From: PWXP01 sp040772845
GTDB taxonomy: Bacteria > Planctomycetota > Planctomycetia > Pirellulales > Thermoguttaceae
Direction of reading: 5' to 3'
DNA length: 64,000 bases
NCBI GenBank assembly: GCA_040772845.1
Contig: JAXGXG010000001.1
Coordinates: forward strand, 3,844,001 to 3,908,000
The notes under the pieces: generated by a model
Told to the model about the DNA's origin: nothing
What the model saw: the letters and a program-made list of their open reading frames with translations, nothing else
Databases searched by the model: none
Program-made: the position numbers and the translations under genes
Shown here: positions 35,434 through 43,163 of the stretch, piece after piece
How the letters are laid out: the number at the start of each line of letters is the position of its first letter
Numbering within the stretch: the first letter of the stretch is position 1

Positions 35434-37521
35434 ATGCGCGTGCCTCCGAATCTACGACCGTCGCACATCAGCAAAAGGACCTGCAGAAACGGCCTCGGCC
35501 GGCAGGTTTGGCGATCGTCGTCGGTGGCGGCACTGCTGGCGCTGCTGGCGCTTCTCGCAGGCGGTTGTGCAACGACCGGCGTCAGTATGCGATCCGTGCC
35601 CAGTACGCCACTGGCGGAGAGATTGAACCTCTCCTCGCAGTCGGGGCTCGAACCCAGTCCTCGGACACTTCAACTCCTTCGCGTCTACGATCTGACCGAA
35701 GATGTCCAAGGCGACCCTCATGCCCTATTGGAGACATTGCAGGTGATTATCGACCGCGAACCGACGGCCGATAAGGTCTACGCGTTTGCGGAACTGGCCT
35801 ACCTGGCCGGCCGGCAGGCCGAATCACGCGATCCGACCGGGGCGGTCAACCTGTACGGCGCCGCGGTCATGAGGGCGTACGAGTATCTGTTCGATCCGCG
35901 ATTGTATGCCACGCGCAATCCGTACGATCCGCAATTCCGCGGCGCGTGCGAGCTGTACAACGGGTCGCTTGAAGCCTTGCTCCGCATGGCGAACCGGCAC
36001 GGCGAGTTGATCGTCGGTACGACCAGGACCATCCATACGGCTGCCGGCGACTGTGACGTTTCGGCCGTATTGCGAGATACGCGGTGGCAGGCGCGCGATA
36101 TCGATCGATTCGAGTTTGTTTCCGACTACGAGATTCGCGGCCTGAAGAATCATTACCGGTCGCATGGACTCGGCGTTCCGCTCATTGCGGTGCGACGCAG
36201 CTACGAAGGCGAGCCGGCGGTTGCGAAACACTACCCGGTGGATCTGAGCTTTCCGGTAACGGCGTTCTTCCGCCCGCTTGCTTCCAATCGCAATCCGGTT
36301 ACCGGGCAAGTATCGCAGAACCATCAGTTCGTGCTGGAGTTTTACGATCCGATCACGAGGGCCGCCACGATGGTCGGAAACGCGCCGGTAACGCTCGAAA
36401 GCGATTTCACAACGCCGCTGGCCTTCTTTCTGTCGAAGACGGAGTTTCAGGCGTTGGCCACGGTAGGGTTGCTGAAACCGGAAGAACTGCTGAAGATGCG
36501 GCCGGATCGCCCCGACCCGATCATGGGATTGTACATGCTCGAACCGTACGAGCCGGGCAAGATTCCGGTTGTCATGGTGCACGGTCTCTGGTCCAGTCCA
36601 ATGACCTGGATGGAGATGTTCAATGATCTTCGCAGCTCACCCGAGATACGGGATCACTGCCAGATCTGGTTCTACTTGTATCCGACAGGCCAGCCGTTTT
36701 GGATCAGCGCGGCCCAGTTCCGCGCCGATCTGGCCGAGGCGCGCAACTCGCTCGATCCGCGCGGCGAGGAGCCGGCCCTCGACCAGATGGTGCTGGTGGG
36801 GCACAGCATGGGCGGTCTTGTTTCAAAAATGCAGACGTTGAACAGCCGGGACGATTTGTGGGAACTCGTCGCCAACGTCCCCATCAACTCGATCGAGGCC
36901 GAACCTGACGTTCAGCAGAAGCTGGCCGAGACGTTCTACTTCTCGCCCAGCCCGTCCGTCAGTCGGGTGATTACCATTGCCACGCCGCACCGCGGGAGCG
37001 ATTTCTCCAATCAGACGACGCAATGGCTCATGTCCAAGTTGATTCGGCTGCCGGCCATGCTGGTGCAGCCGTATCAGAAGCTGTACCGCAACAATCCGGG
37101 ACGCTTTGTCAACGGGAGCTTGCTGAAGATCGAAAACAGTATCGATTCGCTCTCGCCGAAGAACCCGGCCTTCGAGGCCATGCTGGCGTGCCAGCGGGCG
37201 CCCTGGGTGAAATACCACAACATCATCGGTCGACTTCCGGCCGACTCGTTCATGTCGCGCATTTCAGGCACCGGCGACGGCGTGGTGGATCTCGGCAGCG
37301 CGCGGATCGATGGCGTCGTTTCCGAACTGGTCGTCAACGCCGACCACTCCACCGTGCATGCCCATCCGGCGGCCGTCTTGGAGGTGAGGCGGATCCTCCT
37401 GGAGCATCTGGCCGAGTTGCGAGGTCATACCGGGGCCGCCGCCGCCGCGCACCAGGCCGCCGACGCCGTCTATACGGCCGGAGGCCAACGATACGCGGAG
37501 CATCCCCTTCGCCCACGTTAG
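35434..37521 (+). CDS. Lipoprotein with lipase-like alpha/beta-hydrolase domain
   Basis: About 695 residues from the ATG at 35434; a TTG at 35395 is an alternative. A hydrophobic helix runs into the lipobox LAGGC with Cys45 as the lipidation site. Residues of about 80-370 form a domain of unknown type (YEYLFDPRLYATRNPYDP, then beta-rich). The hydrolase domain follows, with PVVMVHGLWSSPMTW as oxyanion loop, nucleophile Ser458 in GHSMGG, TIATPHRGSDFS, and the late His in NADHSTVHAH. It probably acts on esters or lipids at the envelope; the substrate is unknown. The gene is isolated and followed by 2 kb of repeats. Confidence 0.82.
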   Translation: MRVPPNLRPSHISKRTCRNGLGRQVWRSSSVAALLALLALLAGGCATTGVSMRSVPSTPLAERLNLSSQSGLEPSPRTLQLLRVYDLTEDVQGDPHALLETLQVIIDREPTADKVYAFAELAYLAGRQAESRDPTGAVNLYGAAVMRAYEYLFDPRLYATRNPYDPQFRGACELYNGSLEALLRMANRHGELIVGTTRTIHTAAGDCDVSAVLRDTRWQARDIDRFEFVSDYEIRGLKNHYRSHGLGVPLIAVRRSYEGEPAVAKHYPVDLSFPVTAFFRPLASNRNPVTGQVSQNHQFVLEFYDPITRAATMVGNAPVTLESDFTTPLAFFLSKTEFQALATVGLLKPEELLKMRPDRPDPIMGLYMLEPYEPGKIPVVMVHGLWSSPMTWMEMFNDLRSSPEIRDHCQIWFYLYPTGQPFWISAAQFRADLAEARNSLDPRGEEPALDQMVLVGHSMGGLVSKMQTLNSRDDLWELVANVPINSIEAEPDVQQKLAETFYFSPSPSVSRVITIATPHRGSDFSNQTTQWLMSKLIRLPAMLVQPYQKLYRNNPGRFVNGSLLKIENSIDSLSPKNPAFEAMLACQRAPWVKYHNIIGRLPADSFMSRISGTGDGVVDLGSARIDGVVSELVVNADHSTVHAHPAAVLEVRRILLEHLAELRGHTGAAAAAHQAADAVYTAGGQRYAEHPLRPR

Positions 37522-39531
37522 ACTTGTCGGCAACCCTCTCGTGAGGCAGGTTCGGCCCGGCGGAAATCCCGCCGCCCGCGCTGCTACTGCCCCAATATAC
37601 GATTTTGCCAATTTCTCCCGTGCCACTGCCGTCTCGGCAGTGCCCTTCCCCACGACGCACCTTGTTCGTTCCCTTCACGCTGAACCATTCCGCGAAAACC
37701 TCTCTGCGGCGGCCGCATTACGTATCCTCGCGTGTCTCCATTCCGCCAGTCCCGAAGGGACGTACCTAAACCAGCCCGGGGTGGAGCCGATGCGAGCGGT
37801 GCGAGCAACGCGCAACCCCGGGTTCGCACAATAGAATCCCCGCAAGCCCAACGGGCTGGCCCTAGACGCTCCTCGTATACAAACACCCCAGTTCGCGCGC
37901 CCCCGGTGTCTTCCCCTTGCTTGCCGCGGCGAAGCCGCCTATGGAGTGCGGGAACTTGTTCCCGCTTTCTGGTATGCAGCCGCATGCGAACACCCCCGTT
38001 CGCGCGTCCCCGATCTCCCAACTCCGATCTCCGATACCTCGTGTCCTCGTGCTCGAAATCGTCGTTCTATTTCCCTCTGTTTCCTCTGCTTCCTCCTGTT
38101 CATTCGCATCTTCGTCTTCATGTTGGCGTCAATCGTGACTCAATTCAGAAGACGAACAGGAGCCTGCGAGGCACATAGAGCAAGAACACCCGCGCCTGCC
38201 TGCCCGTGTTTCATCCGTGGCTACGACCTTAACGGACCCACTCGCTTGCGCTTCGAGCTCGTACGCGCTGGCGCGTCCCCGCTGCAATTTCATCCAACAC
38301 CGCGGCCCCAATCTCCGGTCTTCTTCGCGTCTTCGCGTCTTGGCGCCTTTGCGTTAAGCGTTCCGGCCGCTGCAGTGCAGGTAGAGACGATTTCAACGCA
38401 AAGCCGCAGAGGCGCAAGGACGCAAAGAGAAAGCCATTTTCCCAACGGGACCCACTCGCACACATTAAGGAAGGTGGCCGCATCATCTCCGATGAGTGAA
38501 GATGAGCGAGGATTAGTGTTCCCTTCCTCTCTAAATCATCAGGAACACGAATGGGCGCTGATCGACGAAGATGGGCGGGGAGGGGAGGAGTTTCGGCCGC
38601 GCAAGACCTTCGATTACGAGTACGAGCACCGCTATCGCTGAGCACGAGTACGAGTACGAGTGGAAGGTTCGTGCCAGCCAACTTTCCTTTCTCTGCGTCC
38701 TCTGCTTCCTCCTGTTCATTCTCTTCCTCGTCTTCGCGTTGGCGTCAATCGTGCCGCAATTCAGCAGACCAGCAGGAGACCGCAAACGACATGAAGCAAG
38801 AACGCCCTCGCATGCCCGTTCATGTTCCATCCGTGGTTGGGTCCTTAACGGACCCACTCGCTTGCGCTTCGAGCTTGTACGCGCTGGCGCGTCCCCCATA
38901 CAAGCACGCAGCGCGAGCAAGTGGAATCCGGCGTTTTGGTCCTTGCTTCGCCGCGGCGAAGCCGCCTATGGAGTGCGGGAACTTGTTACCGCTTTCTGGT
39001 CTACAGCCGCCCGCAAACACCCCAGTTCGCGCGTTCCGATCTCCCAACTCCGATCTGCGATCTCCGACACCTTGCGTCCCCGACGTTCGTAGTTCCGCCT
39101 TCAGCCGGCTTGCCCAGTATCGCCCAAGACAAAAACCACGAAAGACACGAAACACACGAAAAACAGAGCGGATATCGAACAGAAGGCCACAGAGGAAACG
39201 GAGACGTTCCGTGCAATGACGAATGTCGAGAGTCAAATGACGAAAGAAGCCCGAAATCTCAAATCGACGCTTCCCCCTCCGCGCTCGCGCCCTTCCGCTC
39301 CCATCTTCCAACTCCCAACTCCCAGCTTCCGTTTCCGCCAGCGCGTCCCGATCTCCCATCTCCGATCTCCCATCTCCCAACTCCCAGCTTCCAACTCCCG
39401 CGCCAGCGCGTCCCGATCTCCCATCTCCGATCTCCGAACTCCGACTCCCCCTCCGCGCCAGCGCGTCACTAGCAACTAGCAACTTCCCCTCTGACACCTG
39501 ACACCTGTCACCTGATACCTTGTTCGGGGGC
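37522..39531. repeat. 2-kb gene-free region built of dispersed repeat modules
   Basis: I find no credible gene here. Modules seen: 37735-37870, related in inverse orientation to 5340-5460; 'TCTGCTTCCTCCTGTTCATT' blocks at about 38075 and 38700; a direct repeat with CCCACTCGCTTGCGCTTCGA at about 38237 and 38853; 'GATGAGTGAAGATGAGCGAG' through the 'CGATTACGAGTACGAGCACC' arm at 38493-38640, as at 5093-5240; 'CACGAAAGACACGAAACACA' at about 39135; and inverse heptad microsatellites with C-T-C-C-[CG]-A-[AT] character at 39296-39470. The block ends just at the promoter of the ncRNA candidate. Confidence 0.8.
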
Positions 39532-39560
39532 TTTACATCGGCCACGAAGTATGGTAAGGT
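39532..39560 (+). promoter_or_regulatory. Sigma-70-like promoter of the large ncRNA candidate
   Basis: TTTACA (39532-39537), a 17-bp spacer and TAAGGT (39555-39560). Predicted start is near 39567. No open reading frame of note starts downstream on this strand. Confidence 0.5.
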
Positions 39561-39566
39561 GACGGC

Positions 39567-40336
39567 ATACTCTGACGCCACTATAGACAGGGGCCTGTGG
39601 GCAGCGTAAGGCCGAACAGAAGACCTGAATAGGGGTGGTATACCGGCGTCGTAAGCCCGGCCACCTGACGCGCGTATGCGATTGGCGAGACTGATACTTT
39701 CGCCCGCAAAACCGCACGCAGGTGAGGCGGCGTGTGTGGAACAGCGTGCGGAGGGCGTTCCTATCTGGACGTCCTTCTCAGCGGCGGCCCCAACGCGAGG
39801 GTTCCGCCGTACGGAGTGAGGGGTCCTTGCCCATTAGTGGCACAGGATCGGCCCCGTACGGTCTGCTACTGCGTCGCATAAAGCCGGCGGAATAGGACCG
39901 ATTGGCAACGTAATTCCTCGGGCAGTTTTTGGCAGCCTAAGACCAGCGTCGGAGATGCAGGCACCCTCGGGTCGCATAAGACCACCCGTCGCAGAAAATG
40001 GTTCTGCGTCGAACGGTGGAAGGACTGCGCCCAATGGGCCTCCGTAAGCCGGCCCTTTCTGCTGTAAGTCCTTTTGAAATAACAGGTTAGCGAAACAGTG
40101 GGCGTTTTCGCTCACCTATTTGCGAACACCGCCTGAAAAACACTGTTCGACAATACCCAACTCCTTGCCACACAACAGGTTACAACCCGTTTTCCGGCCT
40201 CGGACGCCGAGTTTTGCCACGCGCGAAAATCGCGCGTAACCCCAATGACAGCAACGGTTTAAGGTAATCGGCCACCTGTTGTCGAACAGTCGAACAGGGC
40301 CAAGGGCGTGCGACAATTCCGGGGCTGTTCGTTTTT
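39567..40336 (+). ncRNA. Candidate large structured non-coding RNA, about 770 nt (copy 1)
   Basis: The span lies between a promoter and an intrinsic terminator and has no plus-strand gene. Local helices read from the sequence: 39634-38/39661-65 enclosing 39643-46/39657-60; 39684-88/39700-04; 39712-19/39732-39; 39783-90/39799-808; 39809-14/39854-59 enclosing 39828-31/39839-42; 39990-96/40002-08; 40020-26/40067-73 enclosing 40029-32/40036-39; 40098-104/40109-115; 40199-203/40207-211; and 40219-225/40231-237. A CGAACAG at 39613-19 can close a domain of about 530 nt with CTGTTCG at 40143-49. A copy with about 99% identity over 550 bp lies inverted at 63449-64000. It does not match RNase P, tmRNA, SRP, 6S or intron cores that I know. 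Function unknown. Confidence 0.62.
40291..40336 (+). terminator. Intrinsic terminator of the ncRNA candidate (copy 1)
   Basis: CGAACAG (40291-40297) pairs with CTGTTCG (40325-40331), followed by TTTTT (40332-40336). The upstream CGAACAG at 40283-40289 is an alternative left arm. The inverted copy keeps the stem and T-run although its loop differs. Confidence 0.55.
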
Positions 40337-40339
40337 GCC

Positions 40340-40400
40340 GTCGCACGACTCTCCGAGTCGTGAACGTTCCGGACGGAATCGACTCGGAGAGTCGAGCGAC
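40340..40400. repeat. Dispersed palindrome, 20-bp arms (copy 2)
   Basis: GTCGCACGACTCTCCGAGTC (40340-40359) faces GACTCGGAGAGTCGAGCGAC (40381-40400), 19 of 20 paired. It is the same element as 16633-16693 and lies 4 bp past the ncRNA terminator. Confidence 0.8.
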
Positions 40401-40439
40401 GAAGATGGGCGGTGGCCTGTTCCAGGTGCGAGCGACCCG

Positions 40440-40490
40440 TTGGAGTCCCGGTTTCAACCGGAAAGGAAAGACCGCCTGAAGGCGGGAGTA
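40440..40490. repeat. Three-way-junction hairpin element (variant)
   Basis: TTGGAGTCCCG, then CCGGTTTCAACCGG and CCGCCTGAAGGCGG hairpins, then CGGGAGTAC, where the outer right arm is partly degraded. It is the same family as 57123-57176 and 59540-59592. Up to 40570 the sequence continues with 'CGATTACGAGCACGAGCACG' filler. Confidence 0.7.
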
Positions 40491-40580
40491 CGAACGGGTG
40501 GGGAACTACGAACAGACGAGGTTGGAATGGGTTTCGGCCGCGCAAGGCCTTCGATTACGAGCACGAGCACGAGGGAAGAA

Positions 40581-42893
40581 TCATGGGATGCGGCCGGCGG
40601 AAAGCAAGGATACGGCCTGCTGCGGCGAGGTGTCGGGCAGGTGAAGATAGGTGCGGTTACCGACGGTCAGCATAACCGCATTGTCCGACCGCTCGATCGG
40701 GACGGCAGTATCGAACGGCCGCATGACGCGCACAGAACCGGCTGTGAGCGGAAGCTGCAGGGAGACGTCGTCGCCAATCGCCCAAAGGAGCACGTAGGTA
40801 TCATCGGGATGCGAGCTGCGCTGGAACCAATAGGCCTTGATGCCGGTTTCACCTGCCGGTATTGCCGTAATGGGTACCAGTTCGTACTGCCCCCGCTCGT
40901 TTACGAGCAGGTGATGCTCCTGGCGACCGGCGAGGATGCGCTGCTGGGTTTCATTGAGCCCCTGATTGGTCTCGATGCTCTCCCAGATGCCGCGTTGGTC
41001 GTAGCAGGCAACATAATGGGCATCTTCGGGCCGCACGATACGCAGCGAGTGCCGCTGGGCGTCGGTCAGGTGGTTGCCCAACCGGGCATTCTCCCAGACG
41101 CGGATCGCATCGAGGCAGTCGCCGGCCCGGGGATTCGACGCGGCGTCGGCCAACGAGGCGTGGAGCGAAATGGGACAGTCCCAGGCGGCGGCCCGGCTGG
41201 CCACGTACTCCCACACGTCGGGTCCGGCCGCGTTCTTCCCGCCGAACCGGCCGAGCCAGCCGAAGTCGATTCGCGAGAAGTCCTTCGTGCGCTCCTCGGC
41301 GGTCGGGCATGGCATGAGCCGGCAGAAGTCCTTCATCCCGTCGGCCGGCGCGACAACATCGTACGCATTGCTGCGCGTGATCATATGCCAACTGAAATGC
41401 CAGTAGAGAGCGGCCTCGCACACGACCGGCGGCGGATCGAGCTGGCGATACACCCGCTGCTGGGCCGCGGCCACATGATGCCAGAACGGCGCGTGGACGT
41501 CCTCCGCGCCGTCGAAGTAGACCATGGTATACGGACCCGTCTGCCGATAGATGTCGCCGATGCGCCCGGCCACTTCATCCTGCACGTCGGTATTCTGGTC
41601 GAAACGAAGGAACCGGGGCCACGTATCGACGTTCAGAAGCCCCAGGCGATCGCCGCGTCTGTGCTCGGACGCCGTGGTTCCCAGATGGCCGCGTTCACAG
41701 CCGGTGAATGCAAAGGGCGGTTGCGTCCGATAGCCCTGGTATGCCACCAGCTCGTCGCCCAGTTTGAGAATCCGCCGCTGGTCGTCCAGCGTGCAGCCGG
41801 CCGGATTCTCGGCGACCGGGATCGTATCGGCCTTGGCGTGAATGTCTTCGGACAGCGTGAAGCGGCGGACCTGATGCAATCGATCGTCGGGCACGGGGGT
41901 AACGTACGGATCGTTGCGGCTCGCCTTGCTGTAGTGGATGTGCAATCCGACCTTGAGTCCTGCGTTACGAATTGCATCGGTCACCTGCTTCAAGTCGGCC
42001 ACGCCGTTGGGGTAAGCGTCGTTCCAGGTGAAGTGCCCGGCACTGGTGGCGAACGCATTGTACGAGAACAGGATCATCCGAAACCCGCCCCGCTTGGCCA
42101 GTTGGATGTACTCGCCGATATTCTCCGGTGTGGGTCGGCTCGCCCAGAGATACGACAGCCGCTGATCCGGATGGCGGCGGTTGGCGGCTCCAGACGGCAT
42201 GTGGAAGTCGCGCTCGACCGCGGCCATTCGCTCGAGAAAACGCGTCTGCGGATCGGGGCATCCGAACAGCACGGCAACCGCGCCTTCCAGGCCAACGGTG
42301 CGCTCGGCTGCCGCACGCAGCACGACATGGTCCGCCGTCTGATCCATCTCCGCGTTGGTCTGCACGTTCCCCGCGCACAGGCAGACGCCAAATGGCTCGT
42401 CGAAGGCGAAGTTCACCCAGGCGCCTCGACGGGGCAGGCCGGTCAGTTGCAGGCAGAGCAGGTCAATCCGATCGACCGGCGCGCCGGAGAGTTCGATCAG
42501 TTCAAAGGCGACGTATTCCGGCCGGGCAATCACGCGATACGTTGCCGAGGCGTCGGCCTCGGCAAAGTCGATTCGCAACCGGTCGCCGTCGCGTGTGATG
42601 CGCGAGGCGGCCACAATCTGCCCACCCACATAGGTCCAGGGTTTAGTGGCGTCGCCGTTCCGGGCGTCGGACGTTGGTTGAAAGCGGCCCTCCCGGTAAA
42701 CCTTGGCGATAGGCGCCGGCGTGCCCGGGCAAACGTATTCGCGTCCTTCGGGCGTCGATACCAGGCTGGCGACGGTACCGTCTTCGGCGAGCGAGAGGCG
42801 CAAGTGCTCGGTAGCGAACACGATCGGTCCGGCGACGCCAGCCGGGGCCATGGCCAGAAGAAGCGATACGGAAAGCAGCAGAGTGCGTATCAT
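40581..42893 (-). CDS. Secreted TIM-barrel (glycoside-hydrolase-like) protein
   Basis: 770 residues from the ATG at 42893, which has AGGAG about 7 nt upstream; the frame continues to 43544 without protein character. A signal peptide (about 1-22, ending AGVAG) leads into an N-terminal beta-sandwich (about 25-250) and then a likely barrel: LSYLWASRPTPENIGEYIQL, FRMILFSYNAFATSAGHFTW, GLKVGLHIHYS, YTMVYFDGAEDVHAPFWHH, and DCPISLHASL. The 'VYFDGAED' strand end is where a clan GH-D-like nucleophile Asp would sit. A C-terminal beta domain follows. I cannot name a GH family. It is probably a periplasmic polysaccharide-degrading enzyme. Confidence 0.7.
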   Translation of the reverse strand: MIRTLLLSVSLLLAMAPAGVAGPIVFATEHLRLSLAEDGTVASLVSTPEGREYVCPGTPAPIAKVYREGRFQPTSDARNGDATKPWTYVGGQIVAASRITRDGDRLRIDFAEADASATYRVIARPEYVAFELIELSGAPVDRIDLLCLQLTGLPRRGAWVNFAFDEPFGVCLCAGNVQTNAEMDQTADHVVLRAAAERTVGLEGAVAVLFGCPDPQTRFLERMAAVERDFHMPSGAANRRHPDQRLSYLWASRPTPENIGEYIQLAKRGGFRMILFSYNAFATSAGHFTWNDAYPNGVADLKQVTDAIRNAGLKVGLHIHYSKASRNDPYVTPVPDDRLHQVRRFTLSEDIHAKADTIPVAENPAGCTLDDQRRILKLGDELVAYQGYRTQPPFAFTGCERGHLGTTASEHRRGDRLGLLNVDTWPRFLRFDQNTDVQDEVAGRIGDIYRQTGPYTMVYFDGAEDVHAPFWHHVAAAQQRVYRQLDPPPVVCEAALYWHFSWHMITRSNAYDVVAPADGMKDFCRLMPCPTAEERTKDFSRIDFGWLGRFGGKNAAGPDVWEYVASRAAAWDCPISLHASLADAASNPRAGDCLDAIRVWENARLGNHLTDAQRHSLRIVRPEDAHYVACYDQRGIWESIETNQGLNETQQRILAGRQEHHLLVNERGQYELVPITAIPAGETGIKAYWFQRSSHPDDTYVLLWAIGDDVSLQLPLTAGSVRVMRPFDTAVPIERSDNAVMLTVGNRTYLHLPDTSPQQAVSLLSAGRIP

Positions 42894-43111
42894 GAGCGGG
42901 ACTCCTGGGCGGGGGCACGTTGCGGCGTTGCCGACCGTCGGGCATCTTGCCGAAACTGGTCCGATTCTGGCATTGCTACCGGCCGCGGTCAAGCAATCAG
43001 CCGACCGGGGGGGTGGTTTCGGAGGCAGAGCCGCTGCCCGTCCAGCCTGAGGCTCATATTTCCCCTGAAAGGAGGGATGTATTTTGGGGTCGCGTAAAAC
43101 GGGCAGGTCGG

Positions 43112-43117
43112 TATAAT
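43112..43117 (+). promoter_or_regulatory. Consensus -10 box upstream of glucan phosphorylase
   Basis: TATAAT at 43112-43117, 46 bp before the start codon of the phosphorylase. No good -35 at standard spacing. The 270-bp divergent gap otherwise shows nothing. Confidence 0.4.
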
Positions 43118-43163
43118 TCTGTGCTCGGTATCTACATTCGTTAATGAACGGGAAAATCGACCC

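Noticed and set aside
39712..39739. Resemblance to group II intron domain V (GCAAAACCGCACGC)
   Set aside because: The AGC/GAGC triad and the terminal pairing of domain V are absent and no intron-encoded protein is present.
39834..40115. 93-codon frame conserved in both ncRNA copies (minus strand here, plus strand at 63641-63922)
   Set aside because: The copies are about 99% identical at DNA level, so conservation of the frame is not informative. It has no ribosome-binding site or recognisable domain, and the strong RNA helices explain the sequence better.
40308..43097. 929-codon open frame on the plus strand
   Set aside because: It is antisense to the secreted TIM-barrel protein, with no motif or ribosome-binding site; a GC shadow.
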